Shown: positions 8,883 through 16,979, counted from the first letter of the stretch. The stretch is 64,000 nucleotides of DNA from Bacteroidota bacterium (GCA_023393915.1 JAEXBS010000047.1:1-64000), one strand, 5' to 3'. The notes: generated from the letters alone by a model not told the origin. Made by a program: numbers and translations.

Positions 8883-9692
8883 TTAAAAATCCCTAGTGAA
8901 AGGAGCTTCTTCATCACTTTGAATGCCTAATGCATCGTAAATATATTGGAACGTAGAGAGAAGAACAGGTTTTCCTTCAATAATACATACATCGTGCTCA
9001 AAATGAGCAGAAGGCTTATTATCAAGTGTGGTAACGGTCCATCCATCTTCATGAAATTTCACCTTCTCAGTTCCAAGATTGATCATAGGTTCAATGGCAA
9101 GTGCAATACCGTCTTTAAGGACTTTACCACTACCCTTTTTTCCATAATTAGGAACTTGAGGGTCTTCGTGCATTTTACGTCCTAGTCCATGTCCTACAAG
9201 CTCGCGTACCACTCCATACCCATGCGATTCACAATGATTCTGAATTGCATAAGAAATATCTCCGACTCTTTTTCCACGGATACACTGCTCAATCCCTTTA
9301 TAAAGAGATTCTTTGGTGACTTTTAAAAGTTCTTTTACTTCAGGGGCCACTTCTCCTACTTCAAAGGAGTAAGCATGGTCTCCGTAAAAGTCGTTCATAT
9401 ATACACCGCAATCTACAGAAAGAACATCTCCATCTTCTAAGGGTTTATCGTTAGGAATACCATGGACTACTTCTGAGTTAGGAGAAATACATAAGTTTTT
9501 TGGAAAACCATACTGTCCTAAGAAAGCGGGAATCCCTCCATGATCACGGATGTATTCGTCTGCGATTTTATCTATATAATTGGTGGTAATACCCGGTTTG
9601 ATCTCTGAGGCGATCATTCCCAAAGTTTTTGACACAAGAAGGGCACTTTCGCGCATTAAGCGGAGCTCTTCTATTGTTTTTAACTGTATCAT
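8883..9692 (-). CDS. map: Type I methionyl aminopeptidase
   Basis: A 269-aa enzyme that removes the initiator methionine from nascent proteins. The metal-binding residues of the pita-bread fold are all present: Asp94, Asp105, His168, Glu201 and Glu232, with the active-site His77 in VVHGIP. It has no N-terminal zinc-finger extension, as is typical for bacterial type I. The HAD gene ends 4 bp upstream and the methyltransferase begins immediately after the stop, so the three are probably co-transcribed. Confidence 0.96.
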   Translation of the reverse strand: MIQLKTIEELRLMRESALLVSKTLGMIASEIKPGITTNYIDKIADEYIRDHGGIPAFLGQYGFPKNLCISPNSEVVHGIPNDKPLEDGDVLSVDCGVYMNDFYGDHAYSFEVGEVAPEVKELLKVTKESLYKGIEQCIRGKRVGDISYAIQNHCESHGYGVVRELVGHGLGRKMHEDPQVPNYGKKGSGKVLKDGIALAIEPMINLGTEKVKFHEDGWTVTTLDNKPSAHFEHDVCIIEGKPVLLSTFQYIYDALGIQSDEEAPFTRDF

Positions 9693-9696
9693 AATT

Positions 9697-10131
9697 CTAC
9701 CAAAAAAGGCCTTTTTTCTTATCTTTTTTTAATTTAGAATACGCAAGAACTTCTTGCCCTTCCACACGGAATTCAATTTTTTCATTGATGATGCGGTAGA
9801 TTTCACCCCACCCTGGGAATCCTCCTAAGTTTCTATCGTCAATAAACAGATCCGCGTCAATTTTTCTTGAAGCATTGGCTTCATCGAAAACTTCTCCTTC
9901 AAAAGAAGAATTCACACTGTAAAATTCAACTCCATTTTTTCGACAAAACGCTACGGCTTCGTCGAGTTCTTTTCCACTACGGTAAGTCCAAAGAATTAAT
10001 CTATACCCTTCACTTTGAAGCTTCTTTAAAGTTTCAAAAGCAAAGATCTTTGCTTTTCCGATACCTGGATAGGCGTCATCCACAATAGTTCCATCGAAAT
10101 CAATTGCCAATTTTTTATTGCTTTTCACCAT
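9697..10131 (-). CDS. HAD-type phosphatase of the BT0820 kind
   Basis: A 144-aa small HAD-superfamily protein (start at 10131; a start at 10161 would add 10 residues before MVKSNKK). Motif I is DFDGTI, with its first Asp as the expected nucleophile. Motif II is the LILWTYRSG block, and motif IV is ADLFIDDRN. No cap domain fits in this length. It matches the short Bacteroidota hydrolases named after BT_0820; the physiological substrate is not known. It is the first gene of the map-methyltransferase-era run, with 4 bp between it and map. Confidence 0.85.
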   Translation of the reverse strand: MVKSNKKLAIDFDGTIVDDAYPGIGKAKIFAFETLKKLQSEGYRLILWTYRSGKELDEAVAFCRKNGVEFYSVNSSFEGEVFDEANASRKIDADLFIDDRNLGGFPGWGEIYRIINEKIEFRVEGQEVLAYSKLKKDKKKGLFW

Positions 10132-10523
10132 AATATTTGAAAATATTTTTTCCGCAGGCAAAGGTAGTAAAAAGAGTGCGAATAGGATAAACTACATTAT
10201 CTAAAGTACAAAAATAGCAGTTATTCAACATACCCCCACATAATTATTTGACATTTTTTTACAAATGTAAATGGCTAAAAACTAAGCCTCCTTAGATTGT
10301 TTAGAAGCTTCAAAAATTGACATCCATTAGTCATTACTTTAATTTATTTGATCGAGAATATTATTTGAATTTTCTTCTCAATTTCGATTTCAAGATTAAC
10401 TGATCATTAATTTTTTCAAATAATTAAATATTCATCTGTAACAGTGTAATTTTTTCATAATTTTGAAACAACCTTTTAGAGGTAGTTAATGATTAATAGC
10501 TTTTAAGCATCAACCATTCAATC
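10132..10523. other. AT-rich intergenic region before the Rhs locus
   Basis: About 390 bp of very AT-rich DNA between divergent genes. It marks the left border of the accessory island. A perfect Bacteroidota -7 box (TAATTTTG, 10458-10465) faces the Rhs gene. No ORF, tRNA or direct repeat that could be an attachment site was seen. Confidence 0.55.
10458..10465 (+). promoter_or_regulatory. Candidate -7 promoter box for the Rhs gene
   Basis: TAATTTTG matches the Bacteroidota TAnnTTTG consensus exactly and lies 58 bp before the first Rhs start codon. No clear -33 TTTG was found at the right spacing, so the call rests on the -7 element alone. Confidence 0.4.
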
Positions 10524-10790
10524 ATGCTATTTAGAAAAGGGATACATAAAACTTTCTGCCTAGTGAAAACCAAGTTTCTTTTTATTGCTTTTTGCACCTA
10601 TTGCTTGGCGCTGTTTAAGAGCCAGTCCCTAGAGATTCCTAAGATTGTCCCTCCTTCACAAGAGACCTTTGCGCTTAGCGCCTTAGATTTCATCCCCCAC
10701 AGGAAAAGATTTAGTAACCCCTATCGAGTACGATCCCTTTGGAAGGCAGGTGAAAGACTGGCTGCCACTACCCCAAAGCTCCACAACTAA
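10524..10790 (+). pseudogene. Rhs-family 5' fragment (signal peptide and N-terminus, out of frame with the body)
   Basis: An 88-codon frame that starts with a signal-like hydrophobic stretch (FLFIAFCTYCLALFKSQS). It continues with SLEIPKIVPPSQE, the motif that opens many flavobacterial Rhs/YD-repeat surface proteins. Family-like sequence stops at about 10683. From 10687 the DNA encodes SSPTGKDLVTPIEYDPFGRQ, a different Rhs N-terminal module, but in the other forward frame, so the last ~35 residues of this frame are shifted nonsense. The parts therefore look joined by a deletion or recombination that also broke the frame. Without frameshifting the exported Rhs protein cannot be made from this start. 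Confidence 0.6.
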
Positions 10791-13700
10791 CGGTTCCTAT
10801 TATACCCTACCGTCGACCAGTGTAGCAACTAGCGTGTATGGAGATCCTTTGCTTTATGCCGAGAAGGAGCTCGAAAACTCGCCCTTGGACCGAGTCTTAC
10901 AACAAGCCGCTCCAGGTACTCCTTGGTCCTTAGCATCAGGTAAGACCCAAAAGCTAGGCTATCAAGTTAATTTAAGTTCCGATAATGTCAAACGTTATGT
11001 TACTACCACAACCTGGAGTGGTAATGCCACCCTCTCCACTCTGAAGATATTTACCACCACGGCATCAGAAAACTCAACCTATTACCCAGCCAGCTCCCTA
11101 TACAAAAACAAGGTAACAGACGAAAACGGTAACATTTGCTATGAGTTCAAAAATGGACAGGGCCAGACGCTTCTACTTCGAAAGATGGAAGGTACTACAC
11201 CTGTTGACACCTACTATGTATACAACGAGTACGACCAACTGGCCTTTGTGCTTGCTCCACTGGCCTCTGACGCCACAAAAGCATTAGGCTCTGGAGCAAG
11301 CGTCTCTGCTTCCACCCTAGATGAGCTTTATTATCAGTACCGCTATGATGGAAGGAGCCGAATGGTAGAGAAAAAACTACCAGGAAAAGGATGGGAGTAT
11401 ATAGTATATGACAATCAAGACCGTGTGGTCATGACCCAAGATGCTCAGATGAGACCCACCAACCAGTGGCTCTTTACCAAATACGATCGGTTTTCAAGGG
11501 TCGTCTATACTGGGATCACCTCAGCAGGTACAAGAGCAGTGGAGCAAAGTACGCTCAACAGTAAAACAGCCAACCATGAAACTAGAGCCTCCACACCTTT
11601 TACCAACAGTGGTAGCTCGGTTTATTATACCAACACCGCATATCCCGTGGCTACTGCCTCCTCTAAGGTAATGACTGTCCAATACTACGACACCTATCCT
11701 CCAGAGAGCCCTTCGAAACCTGCCGTGATTGTAAGCAGCTCCCAACCTACCTTAAATCCAACAGCCACCTCTTATACGGTAAACGGATACACTTCAAGTC
11801 GCAGCACCAAGGGACTGCCTACAGCCCACTATATTAAAAATACAGAGGATAACGGTTGGACTAAAAATTACACCTGGTATGACACCAAGGGGAGAGCCCT
11901 TTCTACCCACAGCTACAATCCTTTGGGAGGCCATACCAAGACGGACAATCTTTTAGACTTCTCGGGGGTTCCCACTTACAGTTACACCTACCACAAGAGG
12001 CTGAATGCCGATCCACAGATAACGGTAAGGAACCGCTTTTTATACGATGCCCAAAACCGACTCACCCACCATTACCATCAGATCAATTCGCTCCCTGAGG
12101 AGCTCTTAGCAGCCCATTCCTACAGTGAGGTGGGAGCAATTTTGACCAAGAAAGTAGGAACTGGAACTCTGCAAGAGATCAACTACACCTATAACGTTAG
12201 AGGGTGGATGACGGGTATCAACAATACCTTAAGCCTAGGAACCGATCTTTTTGCTCTTACCCTGAGATACCATAACCCACAGAGTCATCCTTATGCTCTA
12301 GCCCAATACAACGGAAACATCGCCCAGATCGACTGGATTACTAAAAACGGAACAAGTCCCGAGCTAAGAAGGTATTCCTACAACTACGATGGACTCGATC
12401 GTCTTCTCAAAGCCTATTACTCCAAACCTAGCGCTCAGACTACCAATACGAATGCCTACAATGAATACCTGACCTATGATCAGAATGGAAACATCAAATC
12501 CTTAAGTCGCTATGGATCGGTAGACGGATCGGTGGCTCTTATAATAGATCAATTGCAATACTCCTACACAGGGAACCGTCTTATAAAAGTGCTAGACAAC
12601 AGTGGCAATACCCTACAAGGCTATCCCCAAGGTGGAAGCACCATTACTTACGATTCTAATGGAAATATGACCCAGCATATGGACAAAGGAATTTCATTAA
12701 TAGAATACAATTATCTTAATCTTCCTAAGAGCATAACCCAAGCGGTAGGAAACACAACGTATAACTACCGAGCAGACGGAATAAAACTAAGGAAAACCTA
12801 CAGCACCAAAACTACAGATTACCTGGATGGCTTTCAATACGAGACGCTAGGAGCCTCAACTAACCTACAATTCCTAACAACAGCTGAAGGCTATTATGAT
12901 ATGGCAAAAAACGCTTACATTTACAATTACCTAGACCACCTAGGGAATGTAAGGTTGAGTTACCGTAAAAACAGCTCAGGCGTTCTTGAGATTGTAGAAG
13001 AAAACAACTACTATCCTTTTGGGTTAAAGCACGAGGGTTATAACAATCTGAGTACTGCTACGCTTTCGTATAAGTACAAATACCAAGGACAAGAACTTCA
13101 AGAGACTGGTTTCTACTCGTTTAAGTGGAGAAATTATATGCCTGATGTAGCAAGGTTCTTTAATATAGATCCTTTGAGTGAAAAGTTTCCTTATAATTCT
13201 ACTTACTCTTTCCAAGAAAATAAGATGGGATTGGGCAGAGAATTAGAAGGCTTGGAATTACTACAAGAAAGAGGATTGATTACAGCAACTGGAATGACAG
13301 TTAATGATATCTATCATAATGGTCCGCTTCCAAGTTATATGCCCTATCTAAATTACAAATCAGGCTATTCCGCACCGCAAGGAATGGATGTAGCAGATTT
13401 ACCATCAAGTGCTGCAGGTATGGGTAAATGGAATAATGCAGATGGTTCTTTTAAGTCTTTTGCTGGAGAAGCAAAAGCCACAAAACTATTGGGTGTTTTT
13501 GAGTTAATAAAACAAATTAATACAGCAATGGATGCTCGTGGAGAAATAAATGCAATGGGAGAAAGCGCGAAGGCGGTTAATTATAGAGATAAACTAAATT
13601 TCCAAATTGATGCTATGCAAACAGCACAGGATGTTGTTAATAATGCCGATTTAAAATTAGATAATAAAACAAAAACAGAAATTACCAATTATGTGTTTGA

Positions 13701-13902
13701 TGGTCGACTTCCGAAAGATATTAACAAGCGTGTCGATTCTGTAGTTAGATTAGATTCAAAAACCAATATTGTAAATACGGCAAATTCTATTATGAGGCAA
13801 AATGGTATCGAAGTTCGTAAAGGTCCAGAAGTAGAAAGAAGACAACAACTAGAGCAACAAAGAATGGAACAAAGAAATAAACTACAAAGAGTAGGACAAT
13901 GA
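10750..13902 (+). CDS. RHS/YD-repeat polymorphic toxin body with unrecognised C-terminal tip
   Basis: A 1,050-codon frame from a GTG; homologous sequence extends upstream to 10687, where an in-frame TAG (10684-10686) stops it. The body is full of YD-type repeats (YVYNEYDQLAFVL, YRYDGRSRMVEKKLPGKG, YDSNGNMTQHMDKG). The conserved Rhs core follows at residues ~715-835 (YLDHLGNVRLSYR, ENNYYPFGLKHEGYN, YKYKYQGQELQETG, MPDVARFFNIDPLSEK). After the core, about 210 residues (LQERGLITATGM onward, with a Gln/Arg-rich end) form a variable tip of AT-rich DNA. No toxin family was recognised in it. Rhs proteins encapsulate and deliver toxic tips to competitors. No signal peptide is in frame, so the gene may be a pseudogene. 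The next gene overlaps the stop by 4 nt. Confidence 0.8.
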   Translation: MKDWLPLPQSSTTNGSYYTLPSTSVATSVYGDPLLYAEKELENSPLDRVLQQAAPGTPWSLASGKTQKLGYQVNLSSDNVKRYVTTTTWSGNATLSTLKIFTTTASENSTYYPASSLYKNKVTDENGNICYEFKNGQGQTLLLRKMEGTTPVDTYYVYNEYDQLAFVLAPLASDATKALGSGASVSASTLDELYYQYRYDGRSRMVEKKLPGKGWEYIVYDNQDRVVMTQDAQMRPTNQWLFTKYDRFSRVVYTGITSAGTRAVEQSTLNSKTANHETRASTPFTNSGSSVYYTNTAYPVATASSKVMTVQYYDTYPPESPSKPAVIVSSSQPTLNPTATSYTVNGYTSSRSTKGLPTAHYIKNTEDNGWTKNYTWYDTKGRALSTHSYNPLGGHTKTDNLLDFSGVPTYSYTYHKRLNADPQITVRNRFLYDAQNRLTHHYHQINSLPEELLAAHSYSEVGAILTKKVGTGTLQEINYTYNVRGWMTGINNTLSLGTDLFALTLRYHNPQSHPYALAQYNGNIAQIDWITKNGTSPELRRYSYNYDGLDRLLKAYYSKPSAQTTNTNAYNEYLTYDQNGNIKSLSRYGSVDGSVALIIDQLQYSYTGNRLIKVLDNSGNTLQGYPQGGSTITYDSNGNMTQHMDKGISLIEYNYLNLPKSITQAVGNTTYNYRADGIKLRKTYSTKTTDYLDGFQYETLGASTNLQFLTTAEGYYDMAKNAYIYNYLDHLGNVRLSYRKNSSGVLEIVEENNYYPFGLKHEGYNNLSTATLSYKYKYQGQELQETGFYSFKWRNYMPDVARFFNIDPLSEKFPYNSTYSFQENKMGLGRELEGLELLQERGLITATGMTVNDIYHNGPLPSYMPYLNYKSGYSAPQGMDVADLPSSAAGMGKWNNADGSFKSFAGEAKATKLLGVFELIKQINTAMDARGEINAMGESAKAVNYRDKLNFQIDAMQTAQDVVNNADLKLDNKTKTEITNYVFDGRLPKDINKRVDSVVRLDSKTNIVNTANSIMRQNGIEVRKGPEVERRQQLEQQRMEQRNKLQRVGQ

Positions 13903-14336
13903 GAATAAAAATAAAAATCTTCATATTACTAATTAGTCTTGTGCTAATTTCCTGTAATACCGAAGCTTCAGCCAAAAGAAAAATAACTAAAACAGTAACC
14001 AATTTTTGGAATGCAGTAGAAAAAAATGATGGTAATGAATATAAATCATTAATTTATGAAAGTGAGAAATACCCAGGCGTTATTTCTATGGAGAGGAAGT
14101 TTCTAAATAAAAATTACAATAAAATTAACTCTTATATCAATTTGAAAGAAAACATAAAAGTAAAAGATACTGTTTTTAATGGAGCGAAGCGACAATACGT
14201 TCAATATTGGATAAAAAACAATAAGCCTAATTACACGCAAAAGCCCTTAATCATTACTTTTATTTTTTATAAGCAAGTAGGGTATGATAAAGTGTATAAT
14301 CCAAGTGTTTTAGATGATTTTTTAAAATGGGAGTAG
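13899..14336 (+). CDS. Lipoprotein, candidate immunity protein for the Rhs tip
   Basis: A 145-aa protein with a signal peptide and lipobox (LVLISC, Cys19), followed by a soluble domain of alternating helices and strands (TVTNFWNAVEKNDGNEYKSLIY, VQYWIKNNKP, PLIITFIFYKQVGYD). It reads like a small NTF2/DUF4878-type lipoprotein, but this is a guess. The ATG overlaps the Rhs stop as ATGA, giving tight translational coupling. Position, size and AT-rich composition fit an immunity protein that protects the producer from the Rhs tip in the periplasm. The role is inferred from context only. Confidence 0.72.
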   Translation: MRIKIKIFILLISLVLISCNTEASAKRKITKTVTNFWNAVEKNDGNEYKSLIYESEKYPGVISMERKFLNKNYNKINSYINLKENIKVKDTVFNGAKRQYVQYWIKNNKPNYTQKPLIITFIFYKQVGYDKVYNPSVLDDFLKWE

Positions 14337-14357
14337 ACAATTTAGTATAAAACACAT

Positions 14358-14376
14358 ACCCTCGCTTTGCGAGGGT
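14358..14376 (+). terminator. Terminator of the Rhs/lipoprotein unit
   Basis: ACCCTCGC and GCGAGGGT pair around a TTT loop, with an outer ACAT/ATGT extension and a weak T-rich tail (TTTATGTATTTT). It lies 22 bp after the lipoprotein stop. Confidence 0.75.
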
Positions 14377-14454
14377 TTATGTATTTTACAAAACGGCTAC
14401 ATTTTTATTAATGGTAGGGGTGTTGTTGCAGCACAAGGAACAGTTCCTGAAGGA

Positions 14455-14670
14455 ATGGCTGTATTAAGCAAGTTAAATGCAGCCCAGTTTTCAAAAGCAT
14501 TTAAAGGAACGGCAGTAGCATCTGCAACAGCATCTACAAGAGGAATGCTTAATAGAGGATATAACAAAGGAGTTTCTTGGATTAACAATCAGGTCGGAAA
14601 TGGAATGAAAGCTCTTACAGTATCAAAAGCTGTAGGAAATGCTGCACAACCCAATAAAGATAAAAAGTAA
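14455..14670 (+). CDS. Orphan toxin-tip remnant (small Ala/Gly-rich protein)
   Basis: A 71-aa frame beginning MAVLSKLNAAQFSKAFKG. The same frame is open further upstream, past the terminator hairpin, and reads YIFINGRGVVAAQGTVPEG from about 14392. There is therefore no natural boundary at the ATG, and the sequence looks like the 3' end of a longer protein. Directly behind an Rhs unit and before a small membrane-protein gene, this arrangement fits a displaced Rhs C-terminal tip that has lost its core. No toxin motif is visible. It may be untranslated. Confidence 0.5.
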   Translation: MAVLSKLNAAQFSKAFKGTAVASATASTRGMLNRGYNKGVSWINNQVGNGMKALTVSKAVGNAAQPNKDKK

Positions 14671-14675
14671 AATTT

Positions 14676-14918
14676 ATGGAGGCGTTAATTGAAATAATTT
14701 TTGGAGGAATTATATCTCAATTCTTAGGATTAAATACCCGATATTATTTTTTCAAAATTTTTAATAAGAATATTAAAAAAGATGATTTTCGAGGTAGTTC
14801 ATCAGATGAATTAAAAGGATTGGGGCAAAACTTTTATAATGTTTTTGTAGGGCTCATTGTATTTTGTTCTTTAGCAATAGGAATAGCTTATTTATTCTAT
14901 AAATTAAAATTGCTATAA
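14676..14918 (+). CDS. Small two-helix membrane protein, candidate immunity protein
   Basis: An 80-aa protein with a hydrophobic N-terminal segment (IIFGGIISQFLGL), a charged middle (NKNIKKDDFRGSSSDELKG) and a strong C-terminal transmembrane helix (FVGLIVFCSLAIGIAYLFY). It begins 5 bp after the tip remnant. Small membrane proteins immediately after Rhs tips are usually the matching immunity partners, so this one probably belonged to the remnant tip. No family recognised. Confidence 0.6.
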   Translation: MEALIEIIFGGIISQFLGLNTRYYFFKIFNKNIKKDDFRGSSSDELKGLGQNFYNVFVGLIVFCSLAIGIAYLFYKLKLL

Positions 14919-15624
14919 CGAAATAGTAGTGTCTTGAATTAGTTTTCCCGCCCTCCGAATAAAAAAGACATTTTCCGCCAACGCTTTTCCCGGGCTTTTC
15001 CACCGCTTTAAATGCCACAGCAAATTACATAATCGAAATTATACGCAAATTGCCAACGCAAACCGTTGCCCTCCACTCCGCTGAAGCTTCGTTCCGCACA
15101 AACCAGCACCATCTTTGCCTATAATTTGGGATTATGTAAAATGCTTTCCTTGCAAACGGGCAAAGCCCTTTTTGCGCCACCGCTTTTAGCCACCAACTTC
15201 CCCGAATCTTCCCAGCCACAGAAAAAGACTTTTTTGCCCAAGCTTCCCGCCCGGAATAAGGAAAAAATGCGCCAATGCTACGAAAGTCCTTCGATTGAAA
15301 TTTAGCCGATAAATACAACGGAAATATTAAAATGTGGATAAAGCCGAAGCTTTTGCCAACGCTATTTTACCCACATTTTAACATTTTGCGACAACAGCGA
15401 CAGCGGAAAGTTATCAATAGGAATTTTTGGAAAAATTGAACTTATTTTTTTCAGTTGAAATAAAAAATTAGGTGGAAAAATTTTACTGAAACTTATTTTT
15501 CAACTGAAAAAGAAATATTACTTTTGAAAAAGCCGAGCAAGCGAAGACGTTCAAAGTGAAAAGCCTCGCGCGAGTAAACCTTGAGTAGGAAGTTTTGGAA
15601 AAAGTGAGCGGGCTTGTAGAATTA
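14919..15624. other. Non-coding stretch between two orphan Rhs units, with repeat copy 2
   Basis: About 700 bp without a believable gene. Frames at 15025-15318 (-) and 15066-15305 (+) overlap each other and lie inside the dispersed repeat, so they are discounted. Beyond the repeat the DNA is T/A-rich with palindromic patches, for example around 15325-15385, where AAAATGTGG and CCACATTTT lie inverted. It ends abruptly at 15620, where Rhs core coding sequence begins in frame right after a TAG. Confidence 0.6.
15015..15190 (-). repeat. Dispersed hairpin-bearing repeat, copy 2 (inverted)
   Basis: The reverse complement of this segment matches ~1018-1188. It shares GGCGCAAAA, a GGGC-TTT-GCCC hairpin, GCAAGGAAAGCATTTTACAT, a CATAAT-N5-ATTATA palindrome, TGGAGGGCAACGGTTTGCG and a final ATAAT-N4-ATTAT palindrome before ATGTAA. 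Substitutions are spread along the length, while the landmark order and spacing are kept. It lies between the two orphan Rhs units. Confidence 0.7.
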
Positions 15625-15658
15625 CAAATACAACGGAAAAGAACTCCAAGAGACCGGA

Positions 15659-16492
15659 ATGTACGATTATGGGGCGAGGTTTTATATGCCGGACATCGGT
15701 CGTTGGGGTGTGGTGGATCCGCTTGCGGAAACTTCAAGACGTTGGTCACCTTATACATACGCTTACAATAATCCGATTAGATTTATTGACCCAGACGGAA
15801 GACAAGGAACAGATTGGGTAAGAAAAGGAAATGAAATATTTTTTGATTCGAGAGTTACGGAAAACAATGTAAAATCATTGTATGGTGATGAAGCAACACA
15901 TTTGGGAAGTAATCCAACATATACCACAACCAATTCAAAAGGAGAAACTGTAGATAATTTAAATCTAAATTCTGATGGTAGCATTACTGATAATAATACA
16001 GGAAATAATGTTCCTTATACAAAAGCTTTAGGAGGCGATACTATAACTTCGGGTGATGCTTATCAACGTGAAGATTCTTGGGGGTTTTATGCAGATGGAA
16101 AAGCTAGTTTAGATGTAGGTCCTCAAATAAGACTTTCTGGTAAAGTGGCAGGTGTGGAAGTTGGTGTAACAGCTCAACAAACTGTAAGTAATGGAGATAT
16201 TCTGAATCCTGGCGATCCGAAGGCGGTTACAAATACAACTTTTGGTTTAAAGACTGGTATTGGCGGTAAAGTTTCAACGGAAACTGTGAGAGGTAATGAT
16301 ATAAATACTACTACAGAAATCAATGCTGGTATTGTAAACATTGCAATTGATAATAATTACATCAAAATAAATGTCGGAGCAGGTGTAGAAGCTGGACTTA
16401 TTATGTTTGGCGGTACTCTGTCGGGCGAAGTTGGAGTTAAAATAAAAAATGTCAGAAATTATTTTAAAGAGAATTTATGCATATCTAATTGA
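15659..16492 (+). CDS. Orphan Rhs core end with beta-rich C-terminal tip
   Basis: A 277-aa frame whose first ~50 residues are the 3' part of an Rhs core (MYDYGARFYMPDIGRW, DPLAETSRRWSPYTYAYNNP, FIDPDG). Core homology extends upstream in frame to 15620 (NYKYNGKELQETG) and stops at a TAG at 15617-15619. This is a tip module without its Rhs body. The remaining ~225 residues contain a glycine-rich, alternating hydrophobic pattern (VAGVEVGVTAQQTV, TTFGLKTGIGGKV, INVGAGVEAGLIMFGG) that suggests a beta-structured, possibly membrane-active domain. No family recognised. Such orphan tips can recombine into the full Rhs gene through the shared core. Confidence 0.65.
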   Translation: MYDYGARFYMPDIGRWGVVDPLAETSRRWSPYTYAYNNPIRFIDPDGRQGTDWVRKGNEIFFDSRVTENNVKSLYGDEATHLGSNPTYTTTNSKGETVDNLNLNSDGSITDNNTGNNVPYTKALGGDTITSGDAYQREDSWGFYADGKASLDVGPQIRLSGKVAGVEVGVTAQQTVSNGDILNPGDPKAVTNTTFGLKTGIGGKVSTETVRGNDINTTTEINAGIVNIAIDNNYIKINVGAGVEAGLIMFGGTLSGEVGVKIKNVRNYFKENLCISN

Positions 16493-16820
16493 TATGATTG
16501 TTATTAGTGTTCCATTGTATGTTTTTATGTTTGTTTTTTGGGATAAATTTACAACATCATCAAGTAATTTTTTATTGAATGCACTTATTATACAATTTGT
16601 ACCATTTTTAATTTATTTTTTTATTTCTGAAAGCTTTTTTGGAAAGACAGTTGGAAAAAAAATTATGAATTTGACAGTTACAGCAGATGGTAATAGATTT
16701 ATACATGTTTTAGTAAGAACTATTTGCAGATTAATACCTCTTGATTTGGTTACGTTTATTTTTTTTAAAGATCAATTATTACATGATTATTTATCCAAAA
16801 CTAAAGTGATTTATAAATAA
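16449..16820 (+). CDS. RDD family membrane protein, candidate immunity protein for the orphan tip
   Basis: A 123-aa protein with three transmembrane segments and the RDD pattern. RIYAYLIDMIVISVPLYVF opens the first helix, with Arg and Asp in place. SFFGKTVGKKIMNLTV then follows, and a third segment comes after RTICRLIPLDLV. RDD proteins are small membrane proteins of mixed function. Its start lies inside the upstream tip gene (44-nt overlap in a different frame), so translation of the two is coupled. That coupling and the membrane location suggest an immunity role against a membrane-active tip; this is inference. A 30-bp palindrome directly follows the stop. Confidence 0.7.
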   Translation: MSEIILKRIYAYLIDMIVISVPLYVFMFVFWDKFTTSSSNFLLNALIIQFVPFLIYFFISESFFGKTVGKKIMNLTVTADGNRFIHVLVRTICRLIPLDLVTFIFFKDQLLHDYLSKTKVIYK

Positions 16821-16850
16821 GCAGAATCCTCGCAATTGCGAGGATTCTGC
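16821..16850 (+). terminator. Perfect 30-bp palindrome after the RDD gene
   Basis: GCAGAATCCTCGCA is followed by its exact complement across a central AATT, starting at the base after the RDD stop codon. The downstream bases are GTATTTAT, a weak T tract. It most likely works as a terminator; a fully perfect palindrome of this length could also bind a protein. Confidence 0.7.
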
Positions 16851-16979
16851 GTATTTATGTTGGAAATACAGCTATAACGAAGCTACTTTTTTATATTATA
16901 GCTTGGGATATTTCTCAGGATTTTGGTAGGTGTTGAAAACAGAATAAATAAAAACGATTTTCTCAATTTCATCGGTACA

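Noticed and set aside
11521..11745. Reverse-strand 74-codon frame within the Rhs gene
   Set aside because: Shadow of the YD-repeat coding sequence; no start context and no homology.
14912..14922. Integron attC core in GCTATAACGAA
   Set aside because: The complement contains GTTATAGC but does not fit the GTTRRRY rule, and there is no integron integrase in the window.
15025..15318. Overlapping frames of 97 (-) and 79 (+) codons
   Set aside because: They lie in the dispersed repeat, whose other copy does not keep either frame.
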